Shown one piece after another: positions 44,487 through 52,292 of a stretch of 64,000 nt of DNA (position 1 is the first letter of the stretch; every line of letters begins with the position of its first letter). Made by a program: the position numbers and the translations under genes. This stretch comes from Endozoicomonas gorgoniicola (lineage in GTDB: Bacteria > Pseudomonadota > Gammaproteobacteria > Pseudomonadales > Endozoicomonadaceae). Below the pieces are notes generated by a model. It was given only the letters and a program-made list of their open reading frames with translations. It ran no database searches and had not been told where the DNA came from. Location: NCBI RefSeq assembly GCF_025562715.2, contig NZ_JAPFCC010000001.1:2932501-2996500 (forward strand), written 5' to 3'.

Positions 44487-45473
44487 TCATGCCGCAGTGC
44501 ACACGGGAGAATGGCTGGCTGCCTGTGCCTGATCCAGCTTGAACAAGCAATAGTTCAGGGCGTTGGCATCCTCCTTAAACCGTTCCTCAGCAAATCCTTG
44601 TGCTGCTGTGTAAGCGCCTGTCTCTCTGGCACGACCCACGACCTGTTCGATAAAGGACAGAATTTGTGGGTCAATGTCTGAAGGTTCAGGTACCTCTACA
44701 GAGTCCACTTCAATCACTCCGGCTTGCGGGGCTTCGGTGGTATCGGGAGTTTTGAATTCTCCAGAATCCGGTATTGCTGCTTTCTCCTTTGGCTGTGTAG
44801 TGGCAGTTTTGTCCGGTGTTACGAGTGCCGGGCCATCTGCGACAGCTTGAACCTGCAAAGAAGGAACCTCTGGCTCACCCAACTGGGTTTCCAGAATACG
44901 TTCCGCTTCATCAGGCTCAAACAGTCCGCTGAGGCCGTAGGCCAATCTTATTCCCTGCGCCTGAGCTTTGTGTCTCAACATTCTTTTGGGACAGGTCTGC
45001 CAGGGGCCGGGGAATTTCTTGCCATTCTTGATGGGAGCCGGACGATATAACTCGTCCAGATATTCCCGCACCTTCACGGGATGGCTCCGGTCTTTCCGAT
45101 ACACTACACAGTCAGCCCAAGGGTGACAGGGTTTCATATCGTCATCCAGAGTGACCAGCTCATCAGGATAGTGAAACTCTATCCCGTCACTGTCGGGATA
45201 CGAGTTCATCACGGCAATCCAGCCGTCTACAGATATCACCGGCAGAACACCGCCACGGCGGTCACTCAGCGCATAAATCTGTCGAACAAATGGGTCAAGG
45301 TTGTATTTATCCGCCACAGACAACAAAGAAAGCAGCTGTTCCCGAGTGGGAACAGAACCGTTTGATTGTCGGAAAGCAGTTTGTGCCAGTGTATTCAGTA
45401 ATTCATCTTCTCTGAAGCCGTAGCGTTCAGCAAAGCGAGCCACTAAATCGTTAGCACCGTCTTGGTGAGTCAT
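44487..45473 (-). CDS. bet: Bet/RecT-type single-strand annealing protein
   Basis: A 328-residue protein starting MTHQDGANDLVARFAERYGF. RecT/Bet family signatures: LSVADKYNLDPFVRQIYALS, GGVLPVISVDGWIAVMNS and KFPGPWQTCPKRMLRHKAQA. It anneals ssDNA for recombination with the exonuclease encoded next. The start at 45473 is preferred; the longer frame to 45647 is unsupported. First gene of the operon. Confidence 0.88.
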   Translation of the reverse strand: MTHQDGANDLVARFAERYGFREDELLNTLAQTAFRQSNGSVPTREQLLSLLSVADKYNLDPFVRQIYALSDRRGGVLPVISVDGWIAVMNSYPDSDGIEFHYPDELVTLDDDMKPCHPWADCVVYRKDRSHPVKVREYLDELYRPAPIKNGKKFPGPWQTCPKRMLRHKAQAQGIRLAYGLSGLFEPDEAERILETQLGEPEVPSLQVQAVADGPALVTPDKTATTQPKEKAAIPDSGEFKTPDTTEAPQAGVIEVDSVEVPEPSDIDPQILSFIEQVVGRARETGAYTAAQGFAEERFKEDANALNYCLFKLDQAQAASHSPVCTAA

Positions 45474-45688
45474 GGAAGTTCTCTCTCTTGATGCTCTTAT
45501 CGAGCGATATAAAAAAGACAGAACTTCACTGCCGCATGACAGATGAGCTCTGCCATGCAGATACGCATTGAACAACCTGTGGTCAGGCAAACAATACGAT
45601 GAAGATGTAGTCACCTGAGTGACCATGGAAATATTAGGTTGAGTCAACCTGAGTGTGAGAACGAATAAATGGCTTTATCCGTTCAGAG
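45474..45688. promoter_or_regulatory. bet operon promoter with two palindromes
   Basis: A 215-base gap. It holds a perfect 15-bp palindrome AGGTTGAGTCAACCT (45636-45650) and GTCAC-CTGA-GTGAC (45610-45623), 12 bases apart. On the minus strand TTGACT within the first could act as a -35. They look like operator sites for a regulator of the recombination operon. Confidence 0.5.
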
Positions 45689-46411
45689 TTAACCGACAAT
45701 ACTGAGATATTGGTTCAGGGCTTCTTCCTGAGCAGCCACCACCATAGCAATATAATCCTGATAGTGCTGTGTAGTATGCGCCTTATCCAAGGCTTCATAA
45801 TAGGCAAGGCGGTGTTCGGTCTTGATAATCACTGGCAGGTAGCCACTGGTCATCAGATCGAAATTCATCAGCAGCCTTGCGGTTCTGCCATTACCATCCA
45901 CAAAGGGATGAATGCCAACAAAATCCACATGCAGCCGAGCCGCCCGTTCTACCGGATGGCAGTCCTGTTGCTGATACTCCTGCACCAGTTCAGCCATAAG
46001 CATAGGCAGGTGTAAATGATCAGGCGGTGTATGTTCTGCACCGGCAATCATGACATTTTCCTGCCGATAGCGTCCGGCGTTGCTGTCATCAATGTTCTTC
46101 AACACCAGCTGATGAATAGATTTGATCAATCGCTCACTGAATGGCTCATCCTTCACAACGACGGATTCTACCCACTCAATGGCTTCCCTGTGGTTGATCG
46201 CTTCAAAATGCTCCCTCATGGACTTGCCGCCCACGGTAATGCCTTCCAGCACCACCTTGGTTTCCTTGAGCGTCAGAGTGTTGCCCTCAATGGCATTCGA
46301 GTGATACGTCCATTCCAGCACCAATGCTTCATGCAGGGATTGGACACTGTGTTTCGGCAGTGGGCGCAAAGCGTCCAGCTGCTGTTTAAGGTCATCAATG
46401 GTTTTAAACAT
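45689..46411 (-). CDS. fic: Fic-family protein
   Basis: A 240-residue Fic protein starting MFKTIDDLKQQLDALRPLPK. The complete Fic motif HPFVDGNGRTAR is present, as is an N-terminal SNAIEGN motif matching the inhibitory helix (S/T-x-x-x-E-G/N) of class II Fic proteins. It would transfer AMP to a target protein once inhibition is relieved. The start at 46411 is preferred because a TATAAT element lies at 46449-46454, beyond the longer frame's start. No separate antitoxin gene was seen. Confidence 0.87.
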   Translation of the reverse strand: MFKTIDDLKQQLDALRPLPKHSVQSLHEALVLEWTYHSNAIEGNTLTLKETKVVLEGITVGGKSMREHFEAINHREAIEWVESVVVKDEPFSERLIKSIHQLVLKNIDDSNAGRYRQENVMIAGAEHTPPDHLHLPMLMAELVQEYQQQDCHPVERAARLHVDFVGIHPFVDGNGRTARLLMNFDLMTSGYLPVIIKTEHRLAYYEALDKAHTTQHYQDYIAMVVAAQEEALNQYLSIVG

Positions 46412-46448
46412 GGTTTGAGTGAGCCTGAAAAGATATATCTTACCTGCC

Positions 46449-46454
46449 ATTATA
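46449..46454 (-). promoter_or_regulatory. Candidate -10 box of the fic promoter
   Basis: TATAAT on the minus strand, about 38 bases upstream of the fic ATG. No good -35 match is seen at 17 bases, so it may need an activator or be an extended -10 promoter. Confidence 0.4.
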
Positions 46455-47362
46455 TGGCAAGCCGTTGGTATATAAAGGCTGATATGAAGTTAACGGGTTT
46501 TATCCAGCACTGAAGCTGGATAAAAAGATCGCAAAATAGATTTCGCCAGGAAGCTGTATTTTCCTGATGGAAAACACACGGGTATGAACGGCTACCGAAG
46601 TAACTGTTGGTAGAAGTCCGCTGCCTTGCTCATTTCAGAACAGAGACAGGGCTAAGAATAACCTCACAGCAAACGCTGTTTGGTTGGATAGAAAATCTAT
46701 TCACCGTCCGTTAACACCGTTGCAGGCATTACCTTCTGGCTATCAACCCGGTCGCCTCGCACTTCCCGAGGCACCTCCACAGGGTTACGCAAGTCATGAC
46801 TGCCGGGTTTGCTGACTTAGCTGGCCACTGTGCGAAGCTCAAGCGTTCGATCAATGATCTACTGGCTTAAAATCTCTTTTTTACCGGCACTCTTTATACA
46901 GAGAGCAGAACCGTTTATTTGCCATGAACGGAACACGGTGAGAAGCGGCAGTGCTGGTACGAGCAACACTGGTAGTATATCGGGCTTCTCAGAAGCTGGG
47001 ATCAGTATAGAACAAGGCAAAAAATTCAGCAGGAAATTTGCAGCAAGGTTGCTGAACTCCCCTGTGTTCCACCTCGCCTGAATTTGATTGGGAAGAGTGC
47101 CAAGACAACAAAACACCCCGCAACATTGACAACAATGGCGAGGCCGAGTGACTTTGTTCCTGTGCTCAATGCTTGGTTTTCTTATCTTCCGTGGACTCAC
47201 CTTCCGTGTGATGCCTGATACTTTGTCGGCATCTGAAGGTTGCCCTTCTACTGTTCACTGGAACAACCTTAGGGTACGTATTTTCCGGTGCTAAAATATT
47301 GATCTACATCAATGTATCAATGTTTTCTTTGTTCTCAACATTTCAATTTCTATCACGCTTTT
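46455..47362. other. Gene-poor spacer between fic and recombinase
   Basis: No convincing gene. Short open frames on both strands overlap each other without ribosome sites (for example a Cys-rich 113-codon minus frame at 46859-47200 opposite a plus frame), so I do not call any. No tRNA, attC or insertion sequence was recognised. Confidence 0.4.
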
Positions 47363-48355
47363 TTACCGAGCCGAACCTAAATAACTTGCCACTACATCCG
47401 TCCTTTGGTGCCCAAGCACCAGAGCTATAGCCTCTCTCGCCTTTCTATCGACTGACTTCACACATTCCCGCTTGCCTGCAATAACAGGCGCAAGATGGTG
47501 GGTGATCTGCTGATACCGCTCACAGGCATAAGCGGCTCTCAGGTCATGGCGATTGTTCAGCCCGTGCTTTTTCAAAACCGCACCACTGTTATGACGAACA
47601 GCTGACAAAAAATCCGGCAGACGTTGGTTTATGGGAACCAGGTTGTCTTTGTTTTCTTGCTGATTATTCTGAATCGCTACTGCGGCTTCAAGAGCTTTCG
47701 TAGCGGTATCACTGACTGGCACTAACCGTTCGACACGGCTGGGGCTGGTGACAGTAGACTTGCCTCTACCACCTTTGGTGCCTCGCTCTATATCGATCAC
47801 ACCGTTTTCTTTGGCTTGAATCAGCGCTTTCTGGCAGTCCAGAAGAGCAGCTTCTCTGGAGCGCAGGCCGAGTTCACGACATAAACCCAACAAAGCAGCA
47901 ATGCGACCATGCCCCTGGCGATAAAGTTCCTGTTGTGCAGCAGCGAGTTTTACACGACTGAGTTCCGGTGGTTCTGTACGGATATGGCAGCGTTTGGCGT
48001 CAAGGGCTTCGGCGGGACTAATAAAAATATCGTTGTTGCCACGCAGGGCTTTGAGAACGGTGTTACAGGTGGATAATCGGTTTTGTGCTGTTGATACGGC
48101 AATGGATTTGCCTTGTCCGTTGAGTCTGGCTTTTAAATATCCTGCGTAGTCTTTCAGGGTGTGATTGTTGATTTGATGGGCTTCTTTAATGTCTTGGGTC
48201 TTAGCCCAGTCGCAAAACCGCTGCCAGCGTTCCGAATGAGTCGCAATGCTGTGGTGCTGGCCTGCCATAGTCGTTTTCAAAGCATTACGTCCGGCGTAAC
48301 TGAGTTGCTTGCCATAGCCATAATTCCGGTTAGATTTACTGTGATAACGAGACAT
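47363..48355 (-). CDS. Integrase_1-type tyrosine recombinase
   Basis: A 330-residue protein starting MSRYHSKSNRNYGYGKQLSY. It matches the Integrase_1 type found in ICEs and phages: a SAM-like N-terminal domain and a catalytic region with LGLRSREAALLDC (Arg), NNRHDLRAAYACERY (His-x-x-Arg) and LGHQRTDVVASYLG (His, Tyr). It is the third kind of tyrosine recombinase in the window. Adjacent genes do not reveal its target. Confidence 0.8.
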   Translation of the reverse strand: MSRYHSKSNRNYGYGKQLSYAGRNALKTTMAGQHHSIATHSERWQRFCDWAKTQDIKEAHQINNHTLKDYAGYLKARLNGQGKSIAVSTAQNRLSTCNTVLKALRGNNDIFISPAEALDAKRCHIRTEPPELSRVKLAAAQQELYRQGHGRIAALLGLCRELGLRSREAALLDCQKALIQAKENGVIDIERGTKGGRGKSTVTSPSRVERLVPVSDTATKALEAAVAIQNNQQENKDNLVPINQRLPDFLSAVRHNSGAVLKKHGLNNRHDLRAAYACERYQQITHHLAPVIAGKRECVKSVDRKAREAIALVLGHQRTDVVASYLGSAR

Positions 48356-49275
48356 ATTCTCTCCTGTCCGCCCTTGTCCGGTACACTGGGAACTTCCGTC
48401 CTGATAACCCTGTTATTGTTTAATGTGGAACCAGATCACGCTCTGGTCGGGCGGGACAGCCTTGTAACGCAAGGGCTGCGGGCAGTTATGCTCTTTATGG
48501 AACAAGACAGATGCCAGCTGTTACTAACGCGCACCTCATAGCCTTTCTGTATAAAGGCCGGGTTTGGTATGGCGTTTGTGACATTGATAACCGCAGAGTT
48601 GCCTCCTGTTTTGCGGCGGCGGTGTGGTTTTGAGCTTGATATACGACGATAGATTTGCTGTGTGGCACGGATGCCAATAAGCCTGAAGCCTGTCTCTTGA
48701 AAGGCTTTTGATTGAGCGAATGGTCAACCTGATTTCAGGACAAATAGTTCGCTGTAAAAATGGAAGGATAGAATTGAACAGTGAGTCCGGTTTCTGTCAT
48801 TTGGATAAAAAGCCTGCTTCTGACAACAGTAGTCAGATCATCCGGCTCGGTACACTGAGCAATGAAAATCAAATGATCAGGGAAACCAGCCAAAAGCAGT
48901 CAATGAAAGAGTGTCTGAACAATGCCAGGTGTTGAAATACCAAAAGCAGATTGCTTTCGGTGACGGTTTGCCCTGTCAATCGGTAACAGGGTATCAAATG
49001 AGTCGCTCGCAGGGAGTCCCAGTTGCCTCACGGCAATATTATGGGTGGGTTTTGTCGAGCCACGTATGCAGCGCACCCATTTCGCTGGTTTCTTCCCGAC
49101 AAAACACTGAAGTGTGGCAAGTATAGTGAACTTGTTTTGATATAGCTCAGCTTACTGTAAACAAAATATGATAGGATAGTCAGGTTTTAAAATTTAACTG
49201 CCACTGTGAGACCGATGTCTGAATAATATCCGACCATTATTTCTGTCTTAGGCGGTAGTGTGGACGAACAAAAAG
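48356..49275. other. Gene-poor spacer upstream of the integron
   Basis: No convincing gene. A 9-bp perfect stem GTTTTGTCG / CGACAAAAC (49049-49057 and 49097-49105) with a 39-base loop lies just beyond the intI stop side, and a hairpin CAGCCTTG...CAAGGGCTG lies near 48460. Short minus frames near 48500-48730 have no ribosome site. Confidence 0.4.
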
Positions 49276-50226
49276 TTAGCGGTCAACAGGGCTTAAGACC
49301 GCTTTACCACCTCGGTTAAGCACATGAGTATATATCATCGTTGTATTAACATTGGCATGACCAAGCAGCTCTTGCACGGTTCTGATATCGTAACCGCTTT
49401 CTAATAAATGCGTTGCGAAGCTATGCCGGAATGTATGACAGCTGGCATTTTTGTTGACTCCGGCTTGCCTGACAGCGTTTTTAACAGCCGACTGAATCCC
49501 TCTTTCATTAATGTGATGACGCCCCATGTTGCCAGTTCTTGGGTCTTTACTCAGTTGTGTACTGGAAAAAATATATTGCCATGCCAGCTCTTTTGCGGCA
49601 TTGGGGTATTTTCTTGCAAGCGCATTGGGAAGATGAACAAAGCACACCCCTTCATCCAGTGCTTTACAGTGAAGCTGTCGGGATATCTCGATTTGTTGTT
49701 GCAACGATTCAACGGTCACTTTAGGTAACAGAGTCATTCTGTCTTTTCCGCCCTTACCATGGCGTACAGTAATTTCCATACGTCCAAAATCAACATCCTG
49801 AACCCTCAGTCGTACAGCCTCTTTGAGCCGGAGGCCAGCCCCGTACATCAATTGAGCAATTAACAGCGGAGTCCCTTTGAGACAAGAGAGTACAGAGCTT
49901 GCTTCAGTCGTGGATAGCACAACAGGGAGTTTCTTAGGACGTTTTGCATTGAGCCAGTCAGTGATTGTTATATTGTCGCGTCCCAGTACTTGCTTATATA
50001 AAAAGACAAGAGCGCTCAAGGCTTGCTGCTGGGTACTGACTGCGACCTGTTTTTTCATCACTAAATGAGTGAGGAAATCACGAATATTTTCTCCTGTTAA
50101 GGAATCGGGATGGCGCATTTTATGAAATTTGATAAACCTCTTGACCCAATCCCAATAGGCACGTTCGGTGGCGAGGGAATAATTGGCAGAACGAATGGCA
50201 ATCTGAAACCTTTGTTGAAGTCGCAT
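49276..50226 (-). CDS. intI: Integron integrase IntI
   Basis: A 316-residue integron integrase. It carries the IntI-specific extra domain (LARKYPNAAKELAWQYIFSS) that recognises folded attC, besides the catalytic residues: Arg in GAGLRLKEAVRL, HTFRHSFATHLL and LGHANVNTTMIYTHVL. It inserts and excises cassettes at attI/attC. The ATG at 50226 has AAAGGG and a LexA box 18 bases upstream. The gene reads away from the cassette array, as in all integrons. Confidence 0.95.
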   Translation of the reverse strand: MRLQQRFQIAIRSANYSLATERAYWDWVKRFIKFHKMRHPDSLTGENIRDFLTHLVMKKQVAVSTQQQALSALVFLYKQVLGRDNITITDWLNAKRPKKLPVVLSTTEASSVLSCLKGTPLLIAQLMYGAGLRLKEAVRLRVQDVDFGRMEITVRHGKGGKDRMTLLPKVTVESLQQQIEISRQLHCKALDEGVCFVHLPNALARKYPNAAKELAWQYIFSSTQLSKDPRTGNMGRHHINERGIQSAVKNAVRQAGVNKNASCHTFRHSFATHLLESGYDIRTVQELLGHANVNTTMIYTHVLNRGGKAVLSPVDR

Positions 50227-50243
50227 GTAAATTAGCCCTTTTG

Positions 50244-50259
50244 CTGTATTTTTATACAG
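50244..50259. promoter_or_regulatory. LexA (SOS) box of intI
   Basis: CTGT-ATTTTTAT-ACAG fits the gammaproteobacterial LexA site (CTGT-N8-ACAG), with TACTGTATAAAAATACAG on the minus strand. It overlaps the probable intI -10 (TATAAA) with TTGCTT about 17-19 bases upstream. SOS control of integron integrases is known (Guerin et al. type). Confidence 0.85.
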
Positions 50260-50425
50260 TAAAAGTAGTTCGCATAAGCAAAATATACAAGGTTTCACTA
50301 ACCCATTGTTATCAAAGATATAAAAAGGAGTCTTAACCAGGAAAATGAATTAACCGAAAAATATAAAAATCACAAAACACGAACTGGCAGATAAACCACG
50401 AAAGATCAAAAAAATGCTTTACCCC

Positions 50426-50455
50426 TTGGTAGACTTAGGCTTCTGCTGGTACAGA
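50426..50455 (+). promoter_or_regulatory. Candidate cassette promoter Pc
   Basis: TTGGTA at 50426-50431 and TACAGA at 50450-50455 with an 18-base spacer, reading into the cassette array just before attI. The -10 is weak; the call rests mainly on position. Confidence 0.35.
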
Positions 50456-50459
50456 TAAA

Positions 50460-50510
50460 AAATCTACAGTATGTTATGCGAAATGGTTTCGTGTAAGCGA
50501 CTGTTAGGTT
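50460..50510 (+). other. attI / first cassette junction
   Basis: The crossover point G^TTAGGTTAC lies at 50503/50504. The first nine bases of the cassette (TTAGGTTAC) are the reverse complement of its last nine before the intron (GTAACCTAA), as expected for an inserted cassette. The attI proper extends upstream; its other binding sites are not resolved. Confidence 0.7.
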
Positions 50511-51010
50511 ACTAATACAAACCAACAAGTATGTGAAATAGAGAATTACAAGAATGGAATTTGCTTTAGCTGTTTTACTGTTTGCAGCATCAACAACGGT
50601 GACCCCAGGACCAAATAACGTAATGATAATGACCTCTGGGCTGAATCATGGTGTTAAAAAGAGTTTACCTCATTTCATGGGTATTTGTTTTGGGTTTCCT
50701 GCAATGGTTGTTGCAGTTGGTTTAGGGTTTGGAATTATTTTTGAAAAATATCCAATGCTGCATGAAATTATAAAAGTTATTGGTGTTCTCTACCTTTTAT
50801 ATTTGGCTTATCTCATTGCGAGCTCTTCACAAAGTTCACTTGAAAGCAATAAATCAAAGCCTTTAACTTTTTTACAAGCTGCTATATTCCAGTGGGTTAA
50901 TCCCAAAGCATGGATAATGGCAACAGGTGCAATAGCCGCATATACAACATTAAACTCTAGTGTTTATGTTCAGGTTTTATTTATTGCACTATCATTTTTT
51001 GTTGTTGCAT

Positions 51011-52131
51011 CCTGAATTCAAGTCATAAGTGCATAACCCATGACTTTTCTTGCATCTATTCCAGTTGACTCTTTAAATGCCTCATAAGGAGTCTTGTAGC
51101 CCAGGCACTTTCTTGGCCTGTTGTTCAGCTTATCCACTGCAATGATGACATCTTTTTCTGTCACGCCATTAAGCTCCATCGACTTGGGGAAATACTGCCT
51201 TAGCAAACCATTAGCATTCTCATTCTGGCCTCTTTCCCAAGAATGGTAGGGGGCAGCAAAGTAGCTGTCACATTTTAAAGCTTTGGCAATTGATTCATGC
51301 TGAACAAACTCCTTTCCATTGTCGTATGTTATTGTCTTTACAAACCTTTTCAGAGGCTTGAGTACGTCAATTATTCCCTGTTTAACCGCTTTTGCCTTCT
51401 TGCCTGGTAGAGGGACAGCAAGGCGAAGCTTGGTTTTTCGTTCATCTAATGTAGCGATGGCTCCTTTATGATTTTTACCTATTACAGTATCAGCTTCCCA
51501 GTCACCAACTCGCTCTCTGTTGTTGACCACTTCGGGGCGTTCTTCAATGCCAACCCGATTTGGTATACCGGTTCGGTTATGAGCTGAACCGTATCGCTTT
51601 CGATAAGTTTTTTTCTGGTGCCTCAAGTGCTTATAGAGCGAGCCTCCGCGCCGTTTATCATCCGCTACAAATTGATAAATCGTCTCATGATGCAGCTTGA
51701 TTACACCGTCCTTTTCAAGCCTTCCAGCCACTTGTTCAGGACTCCAATCTGAACGGATATCGTTTGAAATACGTTGTTTAATGTCGTCTGTCAGCTTAAT
51801 AGCTTTTGGCTTATCTTTGTGCCGCTGCCGAGCTGTGCGATTAGCCTGTTGGTGCCTGTACCCTCTTTGCCCTTTATTGCGGTTTACTTCTCGCGACACG
51901 GTAGGCTGTGAACGGCCAAGCTTTTTAGCAATTTTGTTTTGTGAAGTCCCATTTTTGAGTTCAGTTTCGATATAATATCTCTCTTCAGAGCTCAGGTGTG
52001 TATAGGCCATCCTTGGCTTCCTCTGTATGGTTTGGTTGCTTTACAGAATACCCCTGAGTTCTGATTCACTTCAAAGGTTCTGAAACAATCCTCTGGTTAC
52101 AGAGGTTATGCACTTATGATACGAATTCAGG
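51011..52131 (-). mobile_element. IS30-family insertion sequence (1121 bp)
   Basis: Bounded by inverted repeats starting CCTGAATTC and continuing to TCATAAGTGCATAACC (25 of 28 bases match between ends). The target duplication is CAT (51008-51010 and 52132-52134), a 3-bp repeat usual for IS30. It interrupts the exporter gene of cassette 1. Confidence 0.88.
51018..52010 (-). CDS. IS30-family transposase
   Basis: A 330-residue transposase. HTH: TSQNKIAKKLGRSQPTVSRE. The DDE residues are in DTVIGKNHKGA (Asp), TYDNGKEF (Asp) and WERGQNENANG (Glu), and the family hallmark RPRKCLGYKTP follows. Complete and apparently intact, so the element may still be mobile. Confidence 0.93.
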   Translation of the reverse strand: MAYTHLSSEERYYIETELKNGTSQNKIAKKLGRSQPTVSREVNRNKGQRGYRHQQANRTARQRHKDKPKAIKLTDDIKQRISNDIRSDWSPEQVAGRLEKDGVIKLHHETIYQFVADDKRRGGSLYKHLRHQKKTYRKRYGSAHNRTGIPNRVGIEERPEVVNNRERVGDWEADTVIGKNHKGAIATLDERKTKLRLAVPLPGKKAKAVKQGIIDVLKPLKRFVKTITYDNGKEFVQHESIAKALKCDSYFAAPYHSWERGQNENANGLLRQYFPKSMELNGVTEKDVIIAVDKLNNRPRKCLGYKTPYEAFKESTGIDARKVMGYALMT

Positions 52132-52292
52132 CATTTCCAGCAGTGGGTATTTGGCTTGTATTCGGTGCAAACTTAAAAAAGGTACTTAAAAGGCCAGAAC
52201 ACCAACATAGATTTAATGTTTCAATGGCTTTGTTGCTCGTAATATCAGTAGCACCAATAATCTATGAGTTAGCAACAGGAATCGTAACCTAA

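Larger units (their letters stand above)
50554..52292 (+). pseudogene. LysE/RhtB-type exporter, disrupted by IS30 element
   Basis: Amino-acid exporter of the LysE/RhtB family, starting MEFALAVLLFAASTTVTPGP (with VTPGPNN typical of the family). The frame stops at 51013 because of an IS30-family insertion. Removing the element and one CAT target copy rejoins 50554-51010 with 52135-52292 in frame: VVAFPAVGIWLVFGAN, giving 204 residues, the usual family length. Its stop TAA also forms part of the attC R'' site. Cassette 1 of the integron. Confidence 0.88.

Noticed and set aside
46859..47200. Cys-rich 113-codon minus frame
   Set aside because: No ribosome site, odd composition, and opposed by another open frame; not supported as a gene.
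51014..52129. GAATTCA at both ends of the IS30 element as a 7-bp target duplication
   Set aside because: GAATTC is part of the matching terminal inverted repeats (CCTGAATTC); the true 3-bp duplication CAT restores the exporter frame.
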